Origin: Deltaproteobacteria bacterium
Lineage (GTDB): Bacteria > Desulfobacterota > Syntrophobacteria > Syntrophobacterales > Syntrophobacteraceae
Length of the DNA stretch: 64,000 nucleotides
Reading direction: 5' to 3'
Assembly: GCA_012517315.1 (NCBI GenBank)
Contig: JAAYVE010000059.1
Location: forward strand, 273,269-337,268
Part shown: piece by piece, positions 43,270 to 51,931 of the stretch
Position numbering within the stretch: the stretch's first letter is position 1
Layout: every line of letters begins with the position of its first letter
The notes under the pieces: model-generated
Databases searched by the model: none
Told to the model about the DNA's origin: nothing
What the model saw: only the letters and a program-made list of their open reading frames with translations
Program-made: the position numbers and the translations under genes

Positions 43270-43683
43270 TCACCGGCTTCTTCCCTTCGAGTATTCCTTA
43301 AAGCCTTGCCGCGCTTCACCGATGAACACCAACAGCTGGCTTTCCTCTACAGACACCACCGAGATTCCCCGTCGTTCGGCCGCTGCACGCAGGGTGGTTT
43401 GAAACCAGCCCTTTGGCACGAAAAGCATTTTGGGGAATTGTCTCTTGTGGGCCCATGATGCCTTGAAAAGTCTGCGGGTCTCCAGTTCGCTCGGGTCGGA
43501 CTCACCAAAGGGGATGAATGCGCTTCCCAGAATGAAGCAACTCGCGGCATCCATCAGACAGACAATATCGAACGATCCATCCCGCTCCGTTTGAACTGGA
43601 TCATCATTCAGCTGAAAAGCGATCCACGCTTCATTCACGCGAAATTGGTGCGGATGCAACATGAGGCGATCCTTGTGAGGCAT
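43270..43683 (-). CDS. Hypothetical protein, 137 residues
   Basis: Soluble mixed alpha/beta protein: MLHPHQFRVNEAWIAFQLNDDPVQTERDG..., FDIVCLMDAASCFILGSAFIPFGES, KRQFPKMLFVPKGWFQTTLRAAAERRGISVVSVEESQLLVFI. It resembles small domains found beside SEC-C or DUF6930-type proteins, but I cannot name a family. ATG 43683 chosen; GTG 43743 in frame. Divergent neighbours are absent; it lies 312 nt upstream of the TIR gene on the same strand. Confidence 0.5.
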   Translation of the reverse strand: MPHKDRLMLHPHQFRVNEAWIAFQLNDDPVQTERDGSFDIVCLMDAASCFILGSAFIPFGESDPSELETRRLFKASWAHKRQFPKMLFVPKGWFQTTLRAAAERRGISVVSVEESQLLVFIGEARQGFKEYSKGRSR

Positions 43684-43750
43684 GTCGAGTATATTCCCTT
43701 GTCGGGCCGGATTCACGGAGCGTGATATTGCCGCGAAGCGCACTGCCGGC

Positions 43751-43972
43751 CTAGACGGAGCCTTTCGGATCTATGAACTCCAGGCGGGGGATGCTAGGGT
43801 GCACGGTGACATTGGCCGAAAAATCGATCGAATCGTAGTCCTTGAACTGTACTTTGAAGTTCCGCCCAGGGATGTTCGCTGCAACGAACGCAATCTTCGG
43901 TCCAACTTCTCGAAATTCTGGAGACCGAAAGAAAACATCCGCGCTGAACCGCTTTCCCTCTTAAATTTTCAT
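43751..43972 (-). pseudogene. Small gene with in-frame stop at codon 4
   Basis: From an ATG with AAGAGGGG upstream the frame reads MKI-stop(TAA)-EGKRFSADVFFRSPEFREVGPKIAFVAANI... to TAG, 74 codons. The part after the stop looks protein-like (alternating hydrophobic strands) and has no start codon of its own. Either a nonsense mutation, a sequencing error, or chance. It lies just upstream of the 137-residue gene on the same strand. Confidence 0.35.
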
Positions 43973-44207
43973 AGCATTCCCCTCTTGCCATTTTTTTGGA
44001 GCCCGAGGGTTGCGTGAGGCTTCTCGCGTATGCTTTCCGTATGGCGGTGGCAACATCACCAAAATTTGCTCCCATTGTCCCGATCAGGAGTTGCTGGTTT
44101 AATGCTTTTTTTGTCGTCCCTGAACCAGAGGTTGAAAGAGCCTTTCTCCGCCCCGTCAGCATATGGCTGGTCAACCCACGGGCTTCGTCGGCAGTGAACC
44201 GCTGACT

Positions 44208-44792
44208 CTATGGAGAGTCAGAACCGAGTGGCGGGGCACCGTTTTGCTCGACCGTCTGCTTCGGAGATTCTGCCGCCTCCTGGTTCCGCCCAAGTGCCGC
44301 GGCCCATGCCCGCCCCTTTGCGAGTAAAACTACCCCGGTGATAAATGGAATGAAGGCGTTCGACACATTATACCACTCTACTCCTTCCTTCCAGGTGTCT
44401 CCGGGACTCGACGCCGCCGCCTTGATCAAGTAGTGCGTCCAGTTCAAAACCTGCGGCAAATGGCTGGAGATGTAAGAGAGTCCGACGGCTACAAAGGCGA
44501 TTGTATAACAGTCAACCAGCGACATCGCGCCGAAGGAGAGGTCGCTGGATACACTCCGCGTGACAAGTTGAGCGATGGGCAAAGCGAGAAACCAGAGCAG
44601 GGCAGCGGCGGCAATCATCGCAACCACCACCAGTAAAGACAAGACCGTGAGTGAGGAGGATTCGGCAATTGGCGATGCTTCACTCACGGTGAGGAGTTGC
44701 AGCATCTGTGGTGTCAACTCCACTGCGACCCGTAGCAAGACATCAAGTGCCATCAGGCGCAGGACCACGACGACCAGGCTCTGCAGGTTCAT
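44208..44792 (-). CDS. Hypothetical membrane protein, ~4 spans
   Basis: A 194-residue protein with four hydrophobic segments (around residues 4-20, 48-72, 88-110 and 146-165) and a polar C-terminal tail. No motif known to me. It belongs to the unrecognised block between the tRNA-Ala and the DUF294 gene. Confidence 0.55.
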   Translation of the reverse strand: MNLQSLVVVVLRLMALDVLLRVAVELTPQMLQLLTVSEASPIAESSSLTVLSLLVVVAMIAAAALLWFLALPIAQLVTRSVSSDLSFGAMSLVDCYTIAFVAVGLSYISSHLPQVLNWTHYLIKAAASSPGDTWKEGVEWYNVSNAFIPFITGVVLLAKGRAWAAALGRNQEAAESPKQTVEQNGAPPLGSDSP

Positions 44793-45135
44793 ATGCGTTC
44801 TTTCTTCGAATATCGCAGTTGAGCAGTTAGGGCCCCTGTGGGCCTACTTCGTTCGAACCGGCGGTGGAAACCCTAGTGGATACCCTGGATGGACCTGAAC
44901 TCGCAGTGCGGAAGTCTCCTGTGCATGAATCGGGCAAGCTTGCATTGCACTCTTGCATAAACGCTGGCCAAAGGCAAGGGCGAAACGGTGGCGGATCCCG
45001 CTTCGTCCCTCGAAGCTTTCTTCAAGGCCAATAGAATCGCTCATACCTTTCATCGCGCTTTCGCGTTATCCTAATAAAAAGCTGGTTGGGAGAAGCCCCG
45101 GAACCGGCAAACAGGATTGTCTCTGGAGGCGGCCC
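44793..45135. other. Intergenic stretch, nothing recognised
   Basis: 343 nt between the divergent membrane gene and the DUF294 gene; only shadow ORFs. The DUF294 frame is open upstream to 44953, but that extension is basic, proline-rich and not conserved-looking. Confidence 0.4.
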
Positions 45136-46956
45136 ATGATCCCCCCGCGAGAGTTCATCGTCAGGATCCGACCCTTTTCGCTTCTTACGGAGGAGGAACT
45201 GGATACGATACTGGCAACCCTCGAGGTGGAACTCTTTGGAAAGGATCACGTCCTCTATGATGCCGGACGGGTGCCCCCCCGGGTGTACCTGGTCTTTTCA
45301 GGGCTCATCGGCCTTTTCGACGAGGACGGTGCCATCGATTACCTGTCCAAGGGCGAACTCCTCGGAATCGTGTCCATCTACGGAGGACCATCCGCTTCCC
45401 GGGCTGTCGCCCTGCAGGACACGGTCTGTTACCTCCTCGACCCGGTGGTCTTCCGCCAGGTGCTCGATCGCAACGAGGGCTTCTCGGCGTTTTTCTCGGC
45501 GATCCTGGAGAAGCGCTTCCGATGTATCCGCGCCGTCGCGCCCGACGGGAAGATCGCCGATGAGAGCACGTTCATCCTGGACGTGGAGAAGATCGTCTAC
45601 AAGGATCCGGTGGTGTGCGGCCGCGAGACCTCCGTCGGGGAGGCAGCACTGGAGATGGAGCGAAAGGGGGTGAGTTCCATCGTGGTCGTGGACGGCGAAA
45701 AGCGTCCTGCGGGGATTCTCACCCATAAAGACCTAAGAAAGGTCATCATCGGCGGGGAAAAGGCGGACCGTGTCGACCGGTTCATGTCGTCGCCGGTGAA
45801 AACCGTTTCCCGAACGTCCACCATCATGGACGCTTACGCTGCAATGGTGGATGCGGGAATCGACCACCTGGTCCTCACCGACACTGAAGGCCGCGCGTGC
45901 GGGGTTGTCACCCGCAAGGACATCCAGGTTCACCTGGAACCGCCCTTTTCCATCGTGAAGCTGTACAGGAAAGTACTGAGGGCGTCTTCCGTCAATGAAC
46001 TCCAGACCATTTGCCGCAGCCTGCGGTTGTCCGTCGCCAGGATCGCCATGAGCGCCCCGAGCTACTTCGACCTGACGCGGATGCTCTGTTCCATCCACGA
46101 CGCCATCGTCACCCGGATCTTGAGAATCGTCCTGAACGTGGCGGACACCCTGCAGTTCACCTGGGTCCATATGGGAAGCTCCGGTCGCAAGGAAGAAATC
46201 ATCGCCACGGATCAGGACAACGCCCTCATTTCCGCAAGCGGGGATTGGCTGGGCCCTGCGGTACAGGTGAACGAATCCCTAGCCAGGGTTGGTTTCCCCA
46301 AGTGTCCGGGCGGCTACATGGCTTCCAACAGGAAATGGAATCAGCCGCTCCAAGTCTGGAAGGAGTACCTGGATCGATGGTTTTGCGACCCCGTTCCGGA
46401 ACATGTGCGGTTTCTTTCGGTCTTCTTGGACATGAGACCTCTGTTCGGCGCTGTCCCTCTCTACGAGGAATTGCTTGCACTGATTCAGCGGGTTCGTACC
46501 CATGAGGCCATGAGGCTGCTTGCGTATGATGCCGTCCAGATTGAGCCGCCGATCGGCATCTTTGGAATCATGGGCCTGCACAAGGGGGTCGACCTCAAAA
46601 CGTGTGGCATCTATCCCATCGTCAATGGACTTCGGGTGCTCACCCTGGAAGAGGGGCTTCTCCAGATTACGAACTCCAGGGAGAGAATGGAGGCACTGCA
46701 AGAAAGGGGGGTCATCAGCTCCCAGATGTGCCATGAATTGTTGGAGTCTTACGGGTTTATCCAGGACCTTCGCCTGAGACACCACGCCAGGGCCATACTG
46801 GAGGAGAAGGAAATGGACAACACCGTCCGTTCCCGGGAACTTTCCAAGCTGGATTTGCTCCTGCTCAAGGAGAGCTTAAAAGTGGTGTCCTCTTTTCAGA
46901 AGTTTCTCATGAAAAGGTACGATGTGAGCCGCATCGTGGCATTCAGTCCTCTTTGA
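45136..46956 (+). CDS. cNMP-binding / CBS / DUF294 nucleotidyltransferase-like protein
   Basis: A 606-residue cytosolic protein with a cyclic-nucleotide-binding fold (FSLLTEEELDTILATLEVELFGKDHVLYDAGRVPPRVYLVFSGLIGL), two CBS motifs (DPVVCGRETSVGEAALEMERKGVSSIVVVD; FMSSPVKTVSRTSTIMDAYAAMVDAGIDHLVLTD), then a DUF294 domain (WVHMGSSGRKEEIIATDQDNALI), the GS...D.D nucleotidyltransferase pattern, and a helical C-terminus. GGAGG lies six nt before ATG. The exonuclease gene follows after 16 nt, a pairing common in Proteobacteria, where it often sits near acetate-use genes. Confidence 0.88.
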   Translation: MIPPREFIVRIRPFSLLTEEELDTILATLEVELFGKDHVLYDAGRVPPRVYLVFSGLIGLFDEDGAIDYLSKGELLGIVSIYGGPSASRAVALQDTVCYLLDPVVFRQVLDRNEGFSAFFSAILEKRFRCIRAVAPDGKIADESTFILDVEKIVYKDPVVCGRETSVGEAALEMERKGVSSIVVVDGEKRPAGILTHKDLRKVIIGGEKADRVDRFMSSPVKTVSRTSTIMDAYAAMVDAGIDHLVLTDTEGRACGVVTRKDIQVHLEPPFSIVKLYRKVLRASSVNELQTICRSLRLSVARIAMSAPSYFDLTRMLCSIHDAIVTRILRIVLNVADTLQFTWVHMGSSGRKEEIIATDQDNALISASGDWLGPAVQVNESLARVGFPKCPGGYMASNRKWNQPLQVWKEYLDRWFCDPVPEHVRFLSVFLDMRPLFGAVPLYEELLALIQRVRTHEAMRLLAYDAVQIEPPIGIFGIMGLHKGVDLKTCGIYPIVNGLRVLTLEEGLLQITNSRERMEALQERGVISSQMCHELLESYGFIQDLRLRHHARAILEEKEMDNTVRSRELSKLDLLLLKESLKVVSSFQKFLMKRYDVSRIVAFSPL

Positions 46957-46972
46957 AGCGGTGGAGCGGCGT

Positions 46973-47578
46973 ATGGAAATCGTGGATGCCAGCTATTGTG
47001 CTGTCGACATCGAAACAACCGGCCTCGACACCGCCCGGGACGAAATCATCGCCGTTGCCTGCGTGCCGATCCGCTCCCTCAGGATTCTGGTCCACAGGGC
47101 CTTTTTCACCCTCGTCCGAGCTGGGACCTATCGTATCGCCTCCATGAAATACCACGGTATCAGTCCCGGAGACCTGGAGGCGGCCCCCCCATTCGAAGAC
47201 GTGGCCCCGGAGATTTTTCGACTCACGGAGGGAATCCTGGTGGGGTACGCCGTCGCGTTCGACTATGCCTTTCTGCAAAGGGAGTTTCGCCGGGTGGGGA
47301 TGAAGCTGAAGCGGGACCTCGTGGATGTGGCGGCCATCGAAGATTGGCTCCGGCAAAAAAATGGGGACCCTCCGATGGACTTGAGCCTGGAGAGTATGCT
47401 GCGGACTTATGAAATCCGGCCAAGATTCAGGCACCATGCCATGGCCGATGCTTTCTTTGCCGCCCAGATCTTCCAGATCCAGGTGCCGAAACTGCTCCGC
47501 CTAGGTATTCACAAGACGGGAAAGCTCAGGAGAATAGCTCGGAGACGCGGGGGCGACGGAACCGCCTTCGTTTATTGA
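46973..47578 (+). CDS. DnaQ-like 3'-5' exonuclease (DEDDh)
   Basis: A 201-residue exonuclease of the DNA polymerase III epsilon type. ExoI: CAVDIETTGLDT; ExoII: VGYAVAFDYAFLQREF; ExoIII: HHAMADAFFAAQIF, the DEDDh His/Asp pair. It lacks the polymerase-binding tail of DnaQ, so it is probably a stand-alone nuclease. GGAG six nt upstream of ATG 46973. Same transcript as the preceding DUF294 gene. Confidence 0.88.
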   Translation: MEIVDASYCAVDIETTGLDTARDEIIAVACVPIRSLRILVHRAFFTLVRAGTYRIASMKYHGISPGDLEAAPPFEDVAPEIFRLTEGILVGYAVAFDYAFLQREFRRVGMKLKRDLVDVAAIEDWLRQKNGDPPMDLSLESMLRTYEIRPRFRHHAMADAFFAAQIFQIQVPKLLRLGIHKTGKLRRIARRRGGDGTAFVY

Positions 47579-47617
47579 CCGGCGGTCGTTCGGTCACGAC
47601 CTACCAGTACCGAAAAC

Positions 47618-47641
47618 CTTCCCCCCGGCAAACCGGGGAAG
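47618..47641. terminator. Bidirectional terminator between convergent genes
   Basis: Stem CTTCCCC/GGGGAAG, 10-nt loop. On the minus strand it is followed by GTTTTCGG, on plus by CTCAAAACC. It lies between the exonuclease and the 7TM-HD gene. Confidence 0.6.
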
Positions 47642-47753
47642 CTCAAAACCCTCTTCCCTTCCCTCCCTGCCCAACTAACCTCCGGGACCGGTACCGTGAA
47701 AACGGCCAAACCAGTGGAAATGATGCGTCCCATCGGCATTTGAGGCCCAAGGT

Positions 47754-49955
47754 TCATGAATCGCCCGGACTCCCAGTCTGGCCCATTTCCTTTATTTCCT
47801 TTTGCCAGGGATATTCTACACGGGCGTGGAGGGATGCTTCGAGGGTCCTGCAGAGCACGTCCACGATCGTGGAGAGGTCCCGAGTGGACAGGTCGCATTG
47901 AGCAAACTGCCCGTCCTCCAACCGTTTCTCCGTAATCCGCCATACCATCTTGCGGATGCTGTCGTGGGAAGGTTCCTGGAGTGTTCTGGAAGTGGCTTCC
48001 ACTGCGTCGCAAACCATCAGGATTGCCGTTTCCACGCTCTGGGGTTTCGGACCCGGGTACCGGTAATCCTCCTCGCGGGGCGGCGGGTTGCCCCGGGCTT
48101 CCACTGCCTTGTGGTAGAAATACTCCGCCATCAGGGTTCCATGGTGTTGGGGGATGAAGTCCAGGATCGCATCGGGGATCCCCGCTTCTTTGCCCATCGA
48201 TTGTCCTTTCTCGACATGGGCGAACAGAATTTTCGCACTCTCCATGGGTTCCAATTCATCGTGGGGGTTTTTGGCCCCCATCTGGTTCTCGATGAAATAC
48301 CTCGGCTGGATCATTTTGCCGATATCGTGATAGTAGGCCCCGGCCCGCAGCAGGAGGACGTTCGCTCCGACGGCCTCGCCGGCCGCCTGGGCCAAATGGG
48401 CCACTGCCATGGTGTGCTGATAGGTGCCTGGCGCTCGTGTGAGAAGTTCCCTCAGGAGCGGGTGCTGCAGGTCGGTGTATTTGTGGAGTCTGAAGGTGGA
48501 AGCGGTGTTCCAGGGCCATTCCAGTGCGGGGAGGACCAGGAGGGCGAGTGGTCCAGCGCTCAATCCCCCCGCGAACGCCCATGGCAGTTGCCGCAGGAGT
48601 TCTTTGCCGGCTATGGTCGGTGCGGAAAGCAATGGCAAGAGGCCCCGGCCCGTTGTGAAGTGCTCCAGCCCGCCCCAATCCGTTCCCAGGAAGAGGAGCA
48701 CGACGACATTCAGAAGGCCCACCGCCGCCGCGGGAAGCAACACGTGGTAAGGCTTTCTCACCTCTGGACAGGAAATGAGCGCCAAAGTGGCACCAAACAT
48801 GAAAAAGAAAAGGATTTCAATGGTGCGTCCGGAGAAAAGGGTGATGAGCATGGCGCCCAGGACAGCCGTGCCGACGGCGTAGAATCGGTCAAAACCGAGC
48901 AGGAACAGGAGCAGGGGGAGAATGGCGATGGGAAGGGCGTAGATGGGAAGGGTGGTGTAGAGGAGGCATGCGCGTGCGAGGACCACGGTCAGGATGAGAG
49001 TGGTCATGAGTTGAGAGGAGTTGATGCGCTTCACGAAGGGATGGGCTGCGAGCCTGAAGTGAAGAAAATCATGGAAGAGGACGAGGAGAACGATGGACAG
49101 CAGAACCCATGGAGCCGTCTTCATCGCCTCTTTCTGGGAGAATTCCTTGTGGTCGTTGAGAAGGAGCAAATCCTCTTCCCGGAGGGTCTTGCGGAATGGA
49201 ACGAGGACGTCGCCCGCACTGTAGGGAACAACCACGGTCGGGTAGCGGCGGATGATGGCCTCGATCCGCCGGTCGTTTTCCATACGGTCGTATCGGAGAT
49301 TCGGCACGATCAAGGCGGACGTGATGCGCAAGAGAAGATTGAGCACGTCTTCGTCGGTTTGCCAAAGAACTTGACTGACGCTTTTTCTCAGGTTCTGCTT
49401 CGCCTCCTCCGCTGTGATGAATTCACCGGCTGGATAGGCGATGGTGCCAACGGGGGGAGGAAAGAGGACTTCCGCAGTTGCCTTGCCCTTGATGGGTTCG
49501 GCGTCTTCCACGATGCGCCCCTGGAGGATGGACTCCACGATGGTGAGGATGGCATCCAGAGTCCTGTCGAGGGAGGTGACGTGAAGCAGAAGAGAGGCTT
49601 CCTCGGCAGTCATTTCCACGCGGAATTCCTTCCTGATCGCTCGAACCGCTTCCGAAACGTCCGGGGAGGGCAGGGATTGGATGGCAACCAGCCTCCTGGA
49701 AAGCTCGTGCATGCGCTTTCTAGCCTCCTCGGCCCTCTCCGGAACGAAGGTGTAAATGGGGATGTACTGGGCAAGGGCCACGTTTCGCCTGCTTCCGAAA
49801 GCTTTCTCCTGATCGAAGTTGAAAGGGTGCTGGGCACGGAAAGTGATGAGCGCAGCACTGCCTTGGCGTGGGGGGAAGAAATGACAGACGAGGTCTTCGG
49901 TGTAGCAGGCGAGAAATGAGAAGACGACCAGAGTTGCGCTGAGAAAAAACCTCAT
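47754..49955 (-). CDS. 7TM-HD family hydrolase (PgpH-type cyclic-dinucleotide phosphodiesterase)
   Basis: A 733-residue membrane protein with the layout of PgpH: N-terminal span, extracytoplasmic 7TMR-HDED domain (~50-300), seven membrane spans (~310-500), and a cytoplasmic HD domain with RAPGTYQHTMAVAHLAQAAGEAVGANVLLLRAGAYYHDIGKM (H...HD) and FIPQHHGTLMAEYF, D in VCDAVEA. PgpH hydrolyses c-di-AMP. ATG 49955 (MRFFLSATLVV) is a good membrane start; an in-frame upstream ATG at 50033 exists. Single gene, convergent with the exonuclease. Confidence 0.9.
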   Translation of the reverse strand: MRFFLSATLVVFSFLACYTEDLVCHFFPPRQGSAALITFRAQHPFNFDQEKAFGSRRNVALAQYIPIYTFVPERAEEARKRMHELSRRLVAIQSLPSPDVSEAVRAIRKEFRVEMTAEEASLLLHVTSLDRTLDAILTIVESILQGRIVEDAEPIKGKATAEVLFPPPVGTIAYPAGEFITAEEAKQNLRKSVSQVLWQTDEDVLNLLLRITSALIVPNLRYDRMENDRRIEAIIRRYPTVVVPYSAGDVLVPFRKTLREEDLLLLNDHKEFSQKEAMKTAPWVLLSIVLLVLFHDFLHFRLAAHPFVKRINSSQLMTTLILTVVLARACLLYTTLPIYALPIAILPLLLFLLGFDRFYAVGTAVLGAMLITLFSGRTIEILFFFMFGATLALISCPEVRKPYHVLLPAAAVGLLNVVVLLFLGTDWGGLEHFTTGRGLLPLLSAPTIAGKELLRQLPWAFAGGLSAGPLALLVLPALEWPWNTASTFRLHKYTDLQHPLLRELLTRAPGTYQHTMAVAHLAQAAGEAVGANVLLLRAGAYYHDIGKMIQPRYFIENQMGAKNPHDELEPMESAKILFAHVEKGQSMGKEAGIPDAILDFIPQHHGTLMAEYFYHKAVEARGNPPPREEDYRYPGPKPQSVETAILMVCDAVEATSRTLQEPSHDSIRKMVWRITEKRLEDGQFAQCDLSTRDLSTIVDVLCRTLEASLHARVEYPWQKEIKEMGQTGSPGDS

Positions 49956-50490
49956 AGGGACCCCGGGTCCTTGTCTTTGCTCGGTTTTCGATGCCTCAGC
50001 CACTTCAACCCGTCCGGGCGGGCGAGGTACCATGCATGCCTGGGCGGTTCCAAATCAAGGCGGGAGGAGGCATACACCCCCGGAGGCTTTTTGAACACGA
50101 TTCCGAACATGCATCAAGATGGCACAAGTTGACTCCCTCTGCAAGATCGGCCGTTTCGCGCAGAGAGTGCAGCGGATTCACCACGGACCCTCCAACCGAC
50201 TTCCGCACTCCATCCTTTTTTGCAGAGTGCCCCCGCAACCGGGATGGCCCCTGTCGCCCTCGCCTTTTCCCTGTTGTGCGCGCTGTGCATTTGAGTTATC
50301 AGTGTAACTCTTCTTTGCTGGACTCATGTCTTCAAATGGATGGCGGCGGCGGACGGAATCGGGTGGGGTGCCCAGGTGCTCCACTTGAGGGGGTGGCGGT
50401 ACCCTGCCTGGTTTTCCCATGATGACCGGGCCCTGAAGGGAATCGGTTCCCACCGGTCGTTTGTACGCGAGAAGACAAAGGGAAGGGAAT
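49956..50490. other. Intergenic stretch with one inverted repeat
   Basis: Between divergent 7TM-HD and PurF-like genes. At 50293-50310 GAGTTA and TAACTC flank six bases, a possible operator. No gene is supported. Confidence 0.4.
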
Positions 50491-51894
50491 ATGGGCGGTT
50501 TGTTTGGCGTGGCATCGACGGATGATTGTGTTTCAGAGCTTTTTTACGGCACCGATTATCATTCCCACCTCGGTACCCGGCGAGGCGGGATCGCGGTCAT
50601 GCATTCGGGAGGCATCCATCGCTCCATCCACAACATCGAGAGCAGTCCCTTTCGAACCAAGTTTGAAATGGAAATTCCTGGGTTTAAGGGAAAAAGCGGC
50701 ATCGGGGTGATCAGCGACACGGATCCCCAACCCCTCGTCGTGGGTTCCCATCTGGGCACCTTTGGAATCGTCACCGTGGGAAAAATCAACAACCTGGATG
50801 CCCTCGTAAAGGAGGCCTACAAGAGGCGTTGGTCTTTTTCGGACACCGCGGGGGGTGCCATCAGCCCGACGGAAGTCGCCGCCATGCTCATCTGTGCGGA
50901 AGGCAGCTTCGAAGACGGCGTGTGCAATGCCCAGAGGTCTGTTCAAGGTTCCTGCTCCATGCTGCTCCTCACCCGTGAGGGAATCTACGCGGCTCGGGAC
51001 CGGCTCGGCCGGACACCTCTGGTGATCGGCCGGAAGAAAGGGGCGGTGGCTGTCAGTTCCGAATCTTGCGCATTTCCCAACCTGGGTTTCGAGGTGGATC
51101 ATTTCCTGGGTCCAGGGGAGATGGTCCTCCTCAACGCCGAGGGTTGGGAGACGCGGCGGACTCCCGGTCCGGCCATGCAGATATGTGCGTTTCTCTGGGT
51201 CTACTATGGTTATCCGGCCTCGGAATATGAAGGAATCAACGTCGAAGTGGCGAGAAACCGATGTGGGGCGGCCCTTGCACGGCGCGACTCGGTGGATGTG
51301 GACTACGTGGCTGGAATTCCGGACTCGGGGATCGGTCATGCCCTGGGGTACGCCACGGAGACGGGGATTCCGTACCGACGTCCTTTCGTCAAGTACACGC
51401 CCACGTGGCCGAGGAGTTTCATGCCCCAGCAGCAGGAATTGCGGGATTTGGTGGCGAAGATGAAACTCATTCCGGTGCCCGCGCTGATCAGGGGCAAACG
51501 TCTGCTTTTTTGCGAGGATTCCATTGTCCGAGGCACGCAACTCAAAGACAACATCCGCATTCTTTATCATCACGGGGCCCTGGAAGTACACATGCGGCCC
51601 GCCTGTCCCACGCTGATTTATCCCTGCGAATTCCTGAACTTCTCCACATCCCGGTCTACTCTGGACTTGGTGGGACGCAAGGTGATCCGCCAGTTGGAAG
51701 GAGATCGGGAGGAAGATCTGGCGGCTTACGCCAGGGCAGGCTCTGAGAAGAACCTCGCGATGGTTGAAGAGGTCCGGAAGCGGCTTCTCTTGACCACTCT
51801 GAAGTACCAGAGCCTTGAAGACATGGTCGCATCCATCGGATTGCCCAGGGAACGGCTATGTACCCATTGCTGGGACGGGAGCAGCTACTCATGA
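50491..51894 (+). CDS. Amidophosphoribosyltransferase homologue without catalytic Cys
   Basis: A 467-residue PurF-type protein. The N-terminal class II glutamine amidotransferase fold is present (SHLGTRRGG, GSHLGTFGIVTVGKINN) but the protein starts MGGLFGVAS, so the usual nucleophile Cys1 (MCGI) is Gly. The C-terminal PRTase domain has CEDSIVRGTQ, the PRPP loop, with Glu for the common Asp. It thus probably cannot hydrolyse glutamine and may use free ammonia or act differently. Homologues with the same MGG(F/L)FG start exist in anaerobes, from memory. Good ribosome site GGGAAGGGAAT. Confidence 0.82.
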   Translation: MGGLFGVASTDDCVSELFYGTDYHSHLGTRRGGIAVMHSGGIHRSIHNIESSPFRTKFEMEIPGFKGKSGIGVISDTDPQPLVVGSHLGTFGIVTVGKINNLDALVKEAYKRRWSFSDTAGGAISPTEVAAMLICAEGSFEDGVCNAQRSVQGSCSMLLLTREGIYAARDRLGRTPLVIGRKKGAVAVSSESCAFPNLGFEVDHFLGPGEMVLLNAEGWETRRTPGPAMQICAFLWVYYGYPASEYEGINVEVARNRCGAALARRDSVDVDYVAGIPDSGIGHALGYATETGIPYRRPFVKYTPTWPRSFMPQQQELRDLVAKMKLIPVPALIRGKRLLFCEDSIVRGTQLKDNIRILYHHGALEVHMRPACPTLIYPCEFLNFSTSRSTLDLVGRKVIRQLEGDREEDLAAYARAGSEKNLAMVEEVRKRLLLTTLKYQSLEDMVASIGLPRERLCTHCWDGSSYS

Positions 51895-51931
51895 CGACGC
51901 AGCGGGGGGATTGTCGGCGGAGGGCGGTTCC

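Noticed and set aside
42674..43273. 199-codon minus-strand ORF upstream of the TIR gene
   Set aside because: Arg/Pro/Gly-rich, overlaps the TIR gene start and no conserved motif.
41469..45135. Classical integrated element with attL/attR from tRNA-Ala
   Set aside because: No integrase and no repeat of the tRNA 3' end found by eye in the following kilobases.
47802..49919. 705-codon plus-strand ORF antisense to the 7TM-HD gene
   Set aside because: Low-complexity Gly/Glu/His-rich translation typical of a shadow frame; the minus-strand gene has clear domains and catalytic residues.
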